Of a stretch of DNA of 35,634 nt, positions 1 through 7,427 are shown in pieces (within the stretch, counting starts at the first letter, position 1; every line of letters begins with the position of its first letter). The notes under the pieces are model-generated. The model worked only from the letters and a program-made list of their open reading frames with translations. It made no database searches and was not told where the DNA came from. Made by a program: the position numbers and the translations under genes. The DNA is from Paracoccaceae bacterium (GTDB taxonomy: Bacteria > Pseudomonadota > Alphaproteobacteria > Rhodobacterales > Rhodobacteraceae), in assembly GCA_020441385.1 (NCBI GenBank), contig JAGRMG010000051.1:1-35634 (forward strand), written 5' to 3'.

Positions 1-385
1 CGTCCCGGTCGCGCCGGTGCAGATCCCTGCGCGGATCGTGCGCCGCAAGGCCGGCGCCGTGCAGGATGCGGACATTGTTCAGCCCCAGCCGTTCGCAGAT
101 CTCGGTCTGGTAGACCAGCGTTTCGGTGAACAGCATTCCGGTGTCGACGAAAAGAACCGGCGTCGTGCGCTCGATCACCGCCGCCATGTGCAGCAGCACC
201 ACCGATTCCGCCCCGAAGCTTGAAACCAGCGCGATGCGCCCCGCCTCGCGCAGCGCGTGGTGCATGACCTCGGTCGCGCCGTGATGGCGCAGGCGCGCGT
301 TGAGCGCGCCGGCCCGTTCGGCCGCCATCGCCGTGGCGGCATCCGCATAGCGGGCTGGGGCGGTTTCGCCGCGATCAGGCCGCAT
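1..385 (-). CDS. cysH: Phosphoadenylyl/adenylyl-sulfate reductase, N-terminal part (cut by window edge)
   Basis: Reads as the first 128 residues of a CysH-type reductase, which reduces PAPS or APS to sulfite with thioredoxin in cytoplasmic sulfate assimilation. Visible landmarks are the nucleotide-binding SSFGAESVVLLHM segment (about residue 55) and the VLFVDTGMLFTET segment (about 76-88), both typical of this PP-loop family. The ATG at 385 lies inside the end of the upstream sulfite reductase gene (11 bp overlap), which suggests translational coupling. The C-terminal catalytic ECGLH region and any iron-sulfur cysteine pairs lie outside the window. It therefore cannot be decided here whether the enzyme prefers PAPS or APS. 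The family assignment is firm; the substrate is not. Confidence 0.9.
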   Translation of the reverse strand, partial: MRPDRGETAPARYADAATAMAAERAGALNARLRHHGATEVMHHALREAGRIALVSSFGAESVVLLHMAAVIERTTPVLFVDTGMLFTETLVYQTEICERLGLNNVRILHGAGLAAHDPRRDLHRRDRD

Positions 386-2039
386 CTGCGCGCGCCTCGG
401 GATAAAGCGCCTCCCTGAACGGCGCCGGGCCCAGCCGACGGTAGGTTTGAAGGAAGGTTTCGGACCGCTCGGCGCGCAGGTCGAGATAGGCCATGACCAG
501 CCGTTCGATGGCCGCCAAGATGTCGCCGGCGGAAAAGCCCGGCCCGGTGCGTTCGCCAAGCATCGCCGTTTCGGTGCCGTCCCCGCCCAGCGTGATCTGG
601 TAGGTTTCCACGCCGGCGCGCTCGAGTCCGAGAATTCCGATATGGGCGACATGGTGATGGCCGCAGGCGTTGATGCAGCCCGATATCCTGATCTTCAGCG
701 GCCCGATCTCGTGTTCCAACCTCAGTTCGTCAAAGCGGGTGGCGATCTGCTGCGCCACGGGAATCGAACGGGCGGTGGCCAGGGCGCAGTAATCCATGCC
801 GGGGCAGGCGATGATGTCCGAGATCAGGCCGATATTGGCGGTGGCCAGCCCATGCGCGCGCAACGCCGCGTGCAGCGCCGGCAGGTCGGACTTGTGGACA
901 TGGGGCAGAATCACGTTCTGTTCGTGGCTGATGCGCAATTCGTCGTGGCCATAGCGCTCGGCCAGATCGGCCAGCAGCCGCATCTGGCCCGAGCTGGCAT
1001 CGCCCGGCGTCGCCCCGTGCGCCTTGAGGCTGACCGTGACGATGGTGTGACCGGGGTCGCGATGCGCGCTCAGGTTGGTATCGGCCCAGGCGCGAAAGAC
1101 CGGATCGGACCGGCAGGCGCGATCGAAGGCGCCGGTGGGGGCGCGGCGCAGGGCGGGGGGTGCGAAATCGGCCGCAATGCGTTCCAGCCGGTCCTGATCG
1201 GCGCCCCCGAAGGCCGCGCGGGTCAGGGCGAAACGGCGTTCCACCAGGTCGCGGACATGGTCCAGCCCGTGTTCGTGCACGGTGATCTTGATACGGGCCT
1301 TGAACTTGTTGTCGCGCCGCCCCAGGCGGTTGTAGACGCCCAGCACCGCCTCGAGATAGGGCAGCAGATCGGCGCGCGGCAGGAACTCGCGCAGCACGCG
1401 CCCGATCATCGGGGTGCGGCCCAGCCCGCCGCCGATGCTGACCTCGAAGCCCTGTTCGCCGTTGCGGGTGACGATGCGCAGGCCCAGATCGTTGATGCGG
1501 GTGGCGGCCCGGTCCCTGGCGCTGCCGGTGACGGCGATCTTGAACTTGCGCGCCAGGAACTGGAACTCGGGGTGGTCGGTGGACCATTGCCGGATCAGTT
1601 CGGCCACCGGGCGCGGATCGGCGATCTCGTCGGCGGCGGCGCCGGCGAAATGGTCCGACGTGACATTGCGCACCGTGTTGCCGCTGGTCTGGACGCTGTG
1701 CAGCCCGGCCTCGGCCAGCGCATCCAGCATGTCGGGCACGTCGATCAGGCGCGGCCAGTTGAACTGGATGTTCTGACGGGTGGTGAAATGGCCATAGCCG
1801 CGATCCCAGCGATCGGCGATATCGGCCAGCGCGCGCATCTGCGCGCCGCTCAGCGTGCCATAGGGTATCGCCACCCGCAGCATGTAGGCGTGCAGTTGCA
1901 GGTAGAGCCCGTTCATCAGGCGCAGCGGCTTGAACTCGTCCTCGCTCAGCGAACCGTTGAGGCGGCGTTCGACCTGGGCGCGGAACTGGGCATTTCGGGC
2001 GGCAAGAAAGCCGCGGTCGAATTCGGTATGGCGGTACAT
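375..2039 (-). CDS. cysI: Nitrite/sulfite reductase hemoprotein (assimilatory sulfite reductase)
   Basis: A 554-residue siroheme/4Fe-4S reductase that makes sulfide from sulfite in the cytoplasm. The four cluster-ligand cysteines are present as C-x5-C (CPGMDYC, about 412 and 418) and C-x3-C (SGCINAC, about 455 and 459), followed by HHH. The N-terminal half carries the family segments YGHFTTRQNIQFNW and TSGNTVRNVTSD. Length fits the one-chain CysI/NirA class. Lying between a DUF2849 gene (33 bp upstream) and cysH (overlapping), it is more likely a sulfite than a nitrite reductase. No separate CysJ flavoprotein is in view, so the electron donor is unknown. A long open frame on the opposite strand is a high-GC shadow. 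Confidence 0.93.
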   Translation of the reverse strand: MYRHTEFDRGFLAARNAQFRAQVERRLNGSLSEDEFKPLRLMNGLYLQLHAYMLRVAIPYGTLSGAQMRALADIADRWDRGYGHFTTRQNIQFNWPRLIDVPDMLDALAEAGLHSVQTSGNTVRNVTSDHFAGAAADEIADPRPVAELIRQWSTDHPEFQFLARKFKIAVTGSARDRAATRINDLGLRIVTRNGEQGFEVSIGGGLGRTPMIGRVLREFLPRADLLPYLEAVLGVYNRLGRRDNKFKARIKITVHEHGLDHVRDLVERRFALTRAAFGGADQDRLERIAADFAPPALRRAPTGAFDRACRSDPVFRAWADTNLSAHRDPGHTIVTVSLKAHGATPGDASSGQMRLLADLAERYGHDELRISHEQNVILPHVHKSDLPALHAALRAHGLATANIGLISDIIACPGMDYCALATARSIPVAQQIATRFDELRLEHEIGPLKIRISGCINACGHHHVAHIGILGLERAGVETYQITLGGDGTETAMLGERTGPGFSAGDILAAIERLVMAYLDLRAERSETFLQTYRRLGPAPFREALYPEARADAA

Positions 2040-2072
2040 GGCGGATCGTCCTTTGCGGGGGCGGAATTGCCG

Positions 2073-2387
2073 TCAGGGGCGGGGCTGTCGGGGGTTTTCC
2101 TGCTTGCCGTGAAAATAGTTGGACGGGCCGGCGCGGCGGAAATCCTCGCGGAAATGCACGGGTTCGGGGCCATTTTCGCCGATGGCGACTTCGGCCAGAT
2201 AGGCGCCGACGATGCGGTTTTGCTGCCGTTCGGCCTCGATCAGGCGCAGTTGGGCATGTGCCTCGTCGCAGAGAATCTCGGCCTCGGGCAGGGCGCGCGA
2301 CCAGCCGTCCTCGGCGGTCTGGTAGATCACGTCGCCGACGGCCAGATCCGAGGCGGTGACGATCTTGGGCGAATACGGGCGCTTCAT
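2073..2387 (-). CDS. DUF2849 domain protein, first gene of the sulfur operon
   Basis: A 104-residue soluble protein of the DUF2849 family, of unknown biochemical role. In alphaproteobacteria such genes commonly sit directly before the sulfite reductase, as here. The start at 2387 is chosen because AGGAG lies just upstream at good distance; a longer open frame running back into the regulatory region has no ribosome site. Visible text includes VGDVIYQTAEDGW near residues 17-29 and no cysteine cluster or membrane segment. In many relatives a cysG siroheme synthase gene comes before it; here the next gene is the divergent Lrp regulator, so siroheme synthesis must be encoded elsewhere. A helper role in sulfite reduction is an inference from neighbourhood only. 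Confidence 0.82.
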   Translation of the reverse strand: MKRPYSPKIVTASDLAVGDVIYQTAEDGWSRALPEAEILCDEAHAQLRLIEAERQQNRIVGAYLAEVAIGENGPEPVHFREDFRRAGPSNYFHGKQENPRQPRP

Positions 2388-2431
2388 GTTCGGCTCCTGG
2401 GTTTTGTGGTCAGCATTGGTTTGCGGTTGGC

Positions 2432-2540
2432 GGAACATAGAAAAAATTCCTGCATTTGCGCCAGATAGCTTGAAAAATAAGAACCGATGTTCCATCAAGG
2501 CGGCACTTTCAAGCCGAACGTTCCGATAGCCGGGAACAAT
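2432..2540. promoter_or_regulatory. Divergent control region with repeated GAAC/GTTC half-sites
   Basis: The region between the DUF2849 start (2387) and the Lrp start (2545) carries GGAACAT (2432-2438), its inverse ATGTTCC (2487-2493) within GAAC-N4-GTTC (2481-2492), the palindrome GAACGTTC (2516-2523) and a further GAAC (2534-2537). It also has AT-rich patches. Seen directly: the repeats. Inferred: operator sites for the adjacent Lrp-type regulator acting on itself and on the sulfur operon. Confidence 0.4.
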
Positions 2541-2544
2541 CAGA

Positions 2545-3012
2545 ATGCCAGCGCGCATCGACGACACCGACCGGAAAATCCTTGCCGAGCTGCAACGCGA
2601 TGCCGCGCAGTCGCTTGACGAGATCGCGCGCCGCGTCGGCAGTTCGAAAACCCCGGTCTGGACCCGCATCCGCAAGTTGCGCAATGCCGGGGTGATCGGC
2701 AAGCAGACCGTGCTGCTGGATGCCGAGGCGCTGGGCCTCGAGGCCTGCTTTTTCGTTCTGATCCGGACCTCGCAGCACGATGCCGCCTGGCAGCGCGCGT
2801 TTTTGAAGGCGCTGCGCGACCGTCCCGAAGTGCAGGAGGCGCACCGTCTGGCCGGCGATATCGACTATATCCTGAAGGTGCGGGTGAAGAACGCCCGTGC
2901 CTATGACGCGTTCTACCAGGCCCTGATCGCGCAGGTGCGGGTCCATAACGTCACCGCCCTGCTGTCGATGGAGGAAATCAAGTCCACCACCGATCTGCCG
3001 CTGGAGCCGTGA
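2545..3012 (+). CDS. Lrp/AsnC family transcriptional regulator
   Basis: A 155-residue regulator. Residues 5-60 form the Lrp-type winged helix-turn-helix (DDTDRKILAELQRDAAQSLDEIARRVG, then KTPVWTRIRKLRNAGVI). The rest is an AsnC ligand-binding domain, with the family's beta strand DIDYILKVRVKN and the C-terminal TALLSMEEIKSTTDLPL segment. It is transcribed away from the DUF2849-sulfite reductase-cysH operon across a shared 157 bp control region. It may therefore regulate sulfur or amino-acid assimilation in response to a small ligand such as an amino acid. That target is inferred from position; the sequence does not identify the ligand. It ends 4 bp from the convergent XRE regulator. Confidence 0.92.
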   Translation: MPARIDDTDRKILAELQRDAAQSLDEIARRVGSSKTPVWTRIRKLRNAGVIGKQTVLLDAEALGLEACFFVLIRTSQHDAAWQRAFLKALRDRPEVQEAHRLAGDIDYILKVRVKNARAYDAFYQALIAQVRVHNVTALLSMEEIKSTTDLPLEP

Positions 3013-3016
3013 GCGC

Positions 3017-3865
3017 CTATCGCAGGCCGCGCAGCAGCGCGGGCAGGTCGCGGGCGCTATGGTCGGCCTCGCGCACCAGGCGGTCGAAATGCCGGGTAAA
3101 GGTCTCGATCCGGTCGCGGTCGCGAAAGGCCAGATAGTGCCCGCCGGCATAGAACACGCACAGAAGCGGGCCGAACACGGTGATCGGCGCCGAATATAGC
3201 CGCCTGGCATCGAACAGATAGACCCTGAGCCGCGGATAGAGCTGATCGGCCAGATCCAGGAACCAGTCGATCTGGTCCTGGCGCACCTTGTCGGGCAGAT
3301 CGGCATAATAGCCGGTTCCGCGCGCGAAACTGTCGATCTCGTGCAACGGCATGGCGATCTCGTAATCCGACCGCGATTGCCGCATCCATGACAGCCGGTC
3401 CTGCGAGGCGCCGATGGCCTGATCGGCGGTGCGGCCGAGATGCGGGGCGTATTCCCATTCCAGCATCGCGCGCGACTTCAGCATGTCGGGCAGCGCGGCG
3501 GGAACGTGGCGGATCTTGTAGCCGGCCGCCTCCTTGTGCCAGTCGAAGATGTGCTGATCGACCAGCGCGCGCGGCGCCTCGGTCAGCGACAGGCTGGCCG
3601 ACAGCAGGTCGGCGGCGCTTTCGGGCCGGTCCGACAGCGACAGCAGCCAGTCGGCCGACACCCCCAGCGCCGAGGCGCAGGCGCCGACCACATGCGCGTT
3701 GGGCAGGCGCGCGCCTTCGCCGCCCAGCAATTGCGAGATGGTGGAGCGGTCGACGCCCACGGCGCGGGCCAGCGCGCTCTGGTTGCTGCCGGCGTCGGTC
3801 ATGGCGCGGGCAAGGCGGCTGCGAAACTGGGCGGCGCGGTGGCGTTTGTCGATGTTACCTCGCAT
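3017..3865 (-). CDS. XRE-type helix-turn-helix regulator with an uncharacterised C-terminal domain
   Basis: A 282-residue DNA-binding protein. Residues about 14-75 are a Cro/CI-type helix-turn-helix (LARAMTDAGSNQSALARAVGVDRSTISQLLGG, then LGVSADWLLSLSDRP). The remaining 200 residues do not match a domain I can name. They include WEYAPHLGRTADQAIGASQDRLSWMRQ and an alpha/beta-looking tail (RLRVYLFDARRLYSAPITVFG, FYAGGHYLAFRDRDRIETFTRHFDRLV). This tail is probably a ligand-sensing domain, which is inference. The ATG at 3865 has no clear Shine-Dalgarno; an AT-rich stretch just upstream (3866-3905) is the likely promoter. It is divergent from the DUF2061/desaturase pair, so those genes are possible targets. 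Confidence 0.85.
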   Translation of the reverse strand: MRGNIDKRHRAAQFRSRLARAMTDAGSNQSALARAVGVDRSTISQLLGGEGARLPNAHVVGACASALGVSADWLLSLSDRPESAADLLSASLSLTEAPRALVDQHIFDWHKEAAGYKIRHVPAALPDMLKSRAMLEWEYAPHLGRTADQAIGASQDRLSWMRQSRSDYEIAMPLHEIDSFARGTGYYADLPDKVRQDQIDWFLDLADQLYPRLRVYLFDARRLYSAPITVFGPLLCVFYAGGHYLAFRDRDRIETFTRHFDRLVREADHSARDLPALLRGLR

Positions 3866-3971
3866 GTGATGATAAATAACACGATTGCAGAGTTTTGTTA
3901 ATCATATTCCGAATGGGCAACACGATGGGCGCGGCGTAACACGAACCCGACACAGCAAGAGCAGAGGCAAC

Positions 3972-4175
3972 ATGGAAACGCGGCGCAGATCTGTCGTGAA
4001 GGCGGTGGTTTGGAGTTTGATCGGCCTGGTGACGATGTCGCTCGTCGGGCTGGTGGCGACGGGATCGGCCGCACTGGGCGGCACGATGGCCTTGCTCAAT
4101 ACCGCCGTCGGGCTGGTGATGTACGTCCTCTATGAACGGATCTGGATGGCGATTCCCTGGGGGCGGCATGTCTGA
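3972..4175 (+). CDS. DUF2061 family small membrane protein
   Basis: A 67-residue protein with two predicted membrane segments (about 11-31 and 35-52). It has the family's ends: a basic RRSVVKAVVWSLIG start and the YVLYERIW motif close to the C-terminus, both typical of DUF2061. The function of the family is not established. The start at 3972 is preferred over an in-frame start further upstream because GAGG precedes it and the family pattern begins there. The stop overlaps the start of the desaturase gene by 8 bp, indicating coupled translation and probably a shared membrane-related role. Divergent from the XRE regulator. Confidence 0.8.
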   Translation: METRRRSVVKAVVWSLIGLVTMSLVGLVATGSAALGGTMALLNTAVGLVMYVLYERIWMAIPWGRHV

Positions 4176-5073
4176 GGCGCGCAGATCCCGGAACAGGCCG
4201 GAATGGATCACCCTCGGTCTGATCGCTGCCTGCTACGCCCTGTGGGCGGCGGCGCTGTTCTGGCTCTGGCCCCTGTTCGCGCCGGCGGGGTTCGTGCTGG
4301 CGGGGCTGTGCATCGCGCTGCATTCCTCGCTGACGCATGAGGCGCTGCACGGGCACCCGTTCCGGTCGCGCGCGCTGAACGAGGCGCTGATGTTCCTGCC
4401 GCTGTCGCTGGCCATCCCCTATGGCCGGTTCCGCGACCTGCATCTGGCGCATCACCGCGACTCCAACCTGACCGACCCATATGACGACCCGGAATCGAAC
4501 TATCTCGATCCGGCGGTCTGGGACGTGCTGCCGCAGTGGAAGCGGCGGCTTTTCCGCATCAACAACACGCTGCTGGGCCGCATCCTTCTGGGGCCGGGGA
4601 TCGGGCAGGCCCGGTTCATGGCCGGCGAATGGCGCCGGGCGAGGGCGGGACAGCGCGATATCGTGCGCGCCTGGCTGCTGCATGGCGCCGGCCTGGCGCT
4701 GCTGGTGCCGGTGCTGCTGGCGGCGCCGATGCCGCTGTGGGCCTATCTGGCCGCCGCCTATCTGGGGCTCGGCCTGATCAAGATTCGCACCTTTCTCGAA
4801 CACCGCGCCCATGACAGGGCGCGCGGGCGCACGGTGATCGTCGAGGGGCGCGGGCCGCTGGCATGGCTGTTCCTGTTCAACAGCCTGCATGTGGTGCATC
4901 ACATGAACCCCGGCGCGCCCTGGTACGCGCTGCCCCGGCTTTATCGCGACGGGCGGGCGCGGTACCTGGCCAGCAATGACGGCTATGTCTACCGATCCTA
5001 CGGCGAGGTGTTCCGGCGCTATTTCTGGCGCGCCAAGGATCCCGTTGCGCATCCGCTCTGGCAGCGGCGCTGA
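4168..5073 (+). CDS. Membrane fatty acid desaturase-family protein
   Basis: A 301-residue integral-membrane di-iron enzyme of the fatty acid desaturase/hydroxylase superfamily. The histidine boxes are clear: HEALH (57-61), HLAHH (92-96) and HVVHH (241-245), with extra EH and H residues at 211-215 between hydrophobic helices. The reaction is O2-dependent desaturation or hydroxylation of a lipid or carotenoid-like substrate in the inner membrane; which one cannot be told. The start at 4168 (GGGGGCGG upstream, overlapping the DUF2061 stop) is preferred over an ATG at 4132 that would overlap more deeply. The short length resembles small bacterial desaturases rather than DesA/delta-9 acyl-CoA enzymes. 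A DMT exporter follows 19 bp later, so a three-gene transcript is likely. Confidence 0.82.
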   Translation: MSEARRSRNRPEWITLGLIAACYALWAAALFWLWPLFAPAGFVLAGLCIALHSSLTHEALHGHPFRSRALNEALMFLPLSLAIPYGRFRDLHLAHHRDSNLTDPYDDPESNYLDPAVWDVLPQWKRRLFRINNTLLGRILLGPGIGQARFMAGEWRRARAGQRDIVRAWLLHGAGLALLVPVLLAAPMPLWAYLAAAYLGLGLIKIRTFLEHRAHDRARGRTVIVEGRGPLAWLFLFNSLHVVHHMNPGAPWYALPRLYRDGRARYLASNDGYVYRSYGEVFRRYFWRAKDPVAHPLWQRR

Positions 5074-5092
5074 TTTCGCGCCATAGGGGGCC

Positions 5093-5995
5093 ATGCCTCT
5101 CTGGATATCCGTCACCTTGGCCGCCGCCGCGTTCCAGACGCTCCGCTTCATGCTGCAAAAATCGCTGAGCGCGGCGAAGCTGTCGGCGCAGGGCGCGACA
5201 TTCGCGCGGTTCGTCTATTCCGCGCCGCTGATCCTGGCCGGGCTGGCGCTGTGGCTTGGCGCGACGGGGCGCGCCCTGCCGGTGCTGGGGGGCGCGTTCT
5301 GGGCCGATGCGGCGATCGGCGGAACGGCGCAGATACTTGCCACCGTCTGCGTCGTGGCGCTGTTCAGGCAGCGCAACTTCGCGGTCGGCATCACCTTCAA
5401 GAAGACCGAGGTGATCCAGACCGCGCTGGTCGGGCTGGTGGTGCTGGGCGAAGGCGTCAGCGCCGAGGGCCTGGGGGCCATCCTGCTGGGGCTGGCGGCG
5501 GTGCTGGTGCTGGCGGGCACGCCGGGCAGCGCCCTGGCCTGGTGGCGCCAGCTGGGCAACCGGGCGACGCTGCTGGGTCTGGGATCGGGTGTGCTGTTCG
5601 CGATTTCGGCGGTGTTCTACCGGGCGGCCTCGCTGGAACTGGACGGGGCCGAACCGGGGCTGCGGGCGGCGGTGACGCTGGCCGCGGTGGTCGGGCTGCA
5701 GACGCTTGGCATGGGTGCCTGGCTGCTGTGGCGGGACCGGGGCGAGCTGCGCGCGGTCTGGGCGGCGCGGCGGACGGCGGTGTTCGTGGGTCTGTTCAGC
5801 ATGGGCGGATCGTTCTGCTGGTTCCTGGCCTTCACGCTGCAGAACGCGGCCTATGTCAAGGCGCTGGGGCAGGTCGAGCTGATCCTGAGCCTGATGGCCT
5901 CGACCCTGTTCTTCCGCGAGCGCATCAGCGGGCGCGAGATCGCCGGCATTGCCCTGCTGGGGCTGAGCATCCTGGCGCTGGTGCTGGCGATCTGA
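5093..5995 (+). CDS. EamA/DMT family membrane transporter
   Basis: A 300-residue protein made almost entirely of hydrophobic helices (about ten), arranged as two EamA repeats. The second repeat ends in the common FFRERISGREIAGIALLGLSILALVLAI pattern. Drug/metabolite transporters of this type usually export small metabolites across the inner membrane; the substrate cannot be read from the sequence. AGGGGG lies before the ATG at 5093. It follows the desaturase gene by 19 bp on the same strand and is probably co-transcribed with it. It converges on the Nudix gene with 73 bp between the stops, a space that holds a GC-rich hairpin and a dispersed repeat. Confidence 0.88.
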   Translation: MPLWISVTLAAAAFQTLRFMLQKSLSAAKLSAQGATFARFVYSAPLILAGLALWLGATGRALPVLGGAFWADAAIGGTAQILATVCVVALFRQRNFAVGITFKKTEVIQTALVGLVVLGEGVSAEGLGAILLGLAAVLVLAGTPGSALAWWRQLGNRATLLGLGSGVLFAISAVFYRAASLELDGAEPGLRAAVTLAAVVGLQTLGMGAWLLWRDRGELRAVWAARRTAVFVGLFSMGGSFCWFLAFTLQNAAYVKALGQVELILSLMASTLFFRERISGREIAGIALLGLSILALVLAI

Positions 5996-6017
5996 GGCGG
6001 CGCCCGGCGGCGCCGGC

Positions 6018-6047
6018 GGGATTCGAGTATTTGTGACCAGAAAGAAG
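6018..6047 (-). repeat. Dispersed 3'-end element, copy A
   Basis: Read on the minus strand, downstream of the Nudix stop codon, this is CTTCTTTCTGGTCACAAATA followed by CTCGAATCCCG and a GC-rich self-complementary stretch (5996-6017). Copy B at 34247 has the same order: CTTCTTCTGGCC, GGAAATA, TCCCG, then a GC hairpin. The shared layout after stop codons suggests one intergenic repeat family. I recall similar sequences being frequent in Rhodobacteraceae genomes but cannot verify this here. Confidence 0.5.
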
Positions 6048-6068
6048 CGGGGGGATCGGGTGCGCGGC

Positions 6069-6770
6069 TCAGTCGTGCTGCGGCATCGGGTAGCCGCGCA
6101 GGCGCAAGAACAGGCTGGCCTCGTCGTCGTTGCGGAAGAACGGCACGGTTTCGGGCGGTTCGGGCCGGGTCAGGCGGGCCGCCACCTCTGCCAGCACGAC
6201 CTCGGTTATGAAGGGCATGTCGAAGCCGCGCGCCCGTTCGAGCGGGATCCATTGCAGATGCGACAGCTCGTCCGTGGCATGGGTGAAATCGTCCGGATCG
6301 CCCGCGATCTCGTCGGCATCGACCAGGAAGAAGCGTGCATCGAAGCGGCGCGGCCGGCCGGGCGGCGTTATGGCGCGGAACACGAATTGCAGGGGATGTG
6401 CCGCGGGCAGGTTGCCGGTGGCGGCGAAACGGGTCCAGTCGGGCGGCACATCGCCGGACCAGGCGCCGCGCCGGCCCAGCACCAGGCCGGTTTCCTCCCA
6501 GAGTTCGCGGATCGCGGCGGCGGCCAGCGCGTCGGCCATGCCCGGGGGCGCGTGTTCGCACAGCCGGTCGCGGCAGACCGAGGGCAGCGGCGTCGCCAGC
6601 GCAATGCCTGAATCGGCGCGGTCCACGGCGCCGCCGGGAAAGACGAACTTGTTGGGCATGAACGCGGCCCTGGCGCCGCGCTGGCCCATCAGGATGGAGG
6701 GTTCGCGCAAACGGTCGCGCAGCACGATCACCGTGGCGGCGTTGCGAAGGGCGGACTTGTCGATGCTCAT
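6069..6770 (-). CDS. Nudix hydrolase with an insertion inside the Nudix box
   Basis: A 233-residue Nudix-fold protein. It opens NAATVIVLRDRLREPSILMGQRG and FMPNKFVFPGGAVDRAD, and the metal-binding helix AAIRELWEETGLVLG matches REUxEExGU. Between the GG of the box and RELWEE lies an extra stretch of about 30 residues, so the classical G-x5-E spacing is broken, as in some larger (NUDT19-like or CoA-type) members. The substrate is a nucleoside-diphosphate-linked compound of unknown identity. The start at 6770 is chosen because it follows the DUF983 stop by 25 bp; the longer frame would run into that gene. Likely co-transcribed with the DUF983 gene. Confidence 0.86.
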   Translation of the reverse strand: MSIDKSALRNAATVIVLRDRLREPSILMGQRGARAAFMPNKFVFPGGAVDRADSGIALATPLPSVCRDRLCEHAPPGMADALAAAAIRELWEETGLVLGRRGAWSGDVPPDWTRFAATGNLPAAHPLQFVFRAITPPGRPRRFDARFFLVDADEIAGDPDDFTHATDELSHLQWIPLERARGFDMPFITEVVLAEVAARLTRPEPPETVPFFRNDDEASLFLRLRGYPMPQHD

Positions 6771-6795
6771 GATGCTGCCTCGTCTTGCCGGCGGG

Positions 6796-7215
6796 TCAGG
6801 ACTGCCGGCCGAAACCGTGCATCCGCCGCGCCCATTGGAAGGCGACAACGGCCCCCTTCAGTCGCGGCAGAAGGTACAGCGAGAGCGCCAGACAGCCAAC
6901 CGCGAAAATCGCGAACAGCACCAGCGGTTCGGGGCGCCAGATCCGGAACACCACGAGCAGCAGCGGCGCCACCATATGCCCGACGATCAGGATGGTGAGA
7001 TAGGCCGGGCCGTCATCGGCGCGATGGTGCAGCAGTTCCTCGGCGCAGGAGGGGCAGGTGTCGCGGACCTTGATATAGCTGTGCAGCATCGGCCCCTTGC
7101 CGCAGCCGGGACAGCGCAGGCGGAAACCGCGCAGCAAGGCCGGACCCAGCGGCCGTTCGCCGGGCTCGGGGGCGGCCTGGGCGGAATGTTCGGCGGGGTC
7201 GGTTTGCAGGGTCAT
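6796..7215 (-). CDS. DUF983 family membrane protein with zinc-ribbon cysteines
   Basis: A 139-residue protein of the DUF983 family. Residues about 35-60 contain CPGCGKG and CPSCAEEL, two CxxC pairs expected to bind zinc. They are followed by two hydrophobic segments (YLTILIVGHMVAPLLLVVF and LVLFAIFAVGCLALSLYLLP). The N-terminal soluble zinc ribbon is therefore anchored in the inner membrane. No biochemical function is established for the family. It precedes the Nudix gene by 25 bp on the same strand. The 212 bp upstream, shared with the divergent EF-hand gene, holds their promoters, but I could not pick a convincing -35/-10 pair. Confidence 0.88.
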   Translation of the reverse strand: MTLQTDPAEHSAQAAPEPGERPLGPALLRGFRLRCPGCGKGPMLHSYIKVRDTCPSCAEELLHHRADDGPAYLTILIVGHMVAPLLLVVFRIWRPEPLVLFAIFAVGCLALSLYLLPRLKGAVVAFQWARRMHGFGRQS

Positions 7216-7427
7216 GCCGTTTCCTCGTTGTGGAACTCATAGAATTGGGGCCATGCCGGGCGCTTGCAAGGGGCAGGGCGCTTGTGCGCGGCCCGCCGCC
7301 TTGCCCCGCCTGCGGATGTGCCATCATTTTCATCGAAGGAAAAGCGACGGAATCGGATCGGCCCGGCGTTTGGTGTATGAAGGGCGGCGGCACGGGGCCG
7401 GCGCGCAACGCAAGGAAGGGTCAAGGG

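Noticed and set aside
447..2468. A 673-codon open frame on the plus strand opposite the sulfite reductase gene
   Set aside because: It is antisense to a clear cysI, has no family features and low-complexity composition; it reflects the high-GC third-position bias.
7232..7260. A GGAAC sequence suggesting an EcfG-type stress promoter before the EF-hand gene
   Set aside because: No matching GTT -10 element at 16-17 bp spacing, and it is nearly 200 bp from the start codon.
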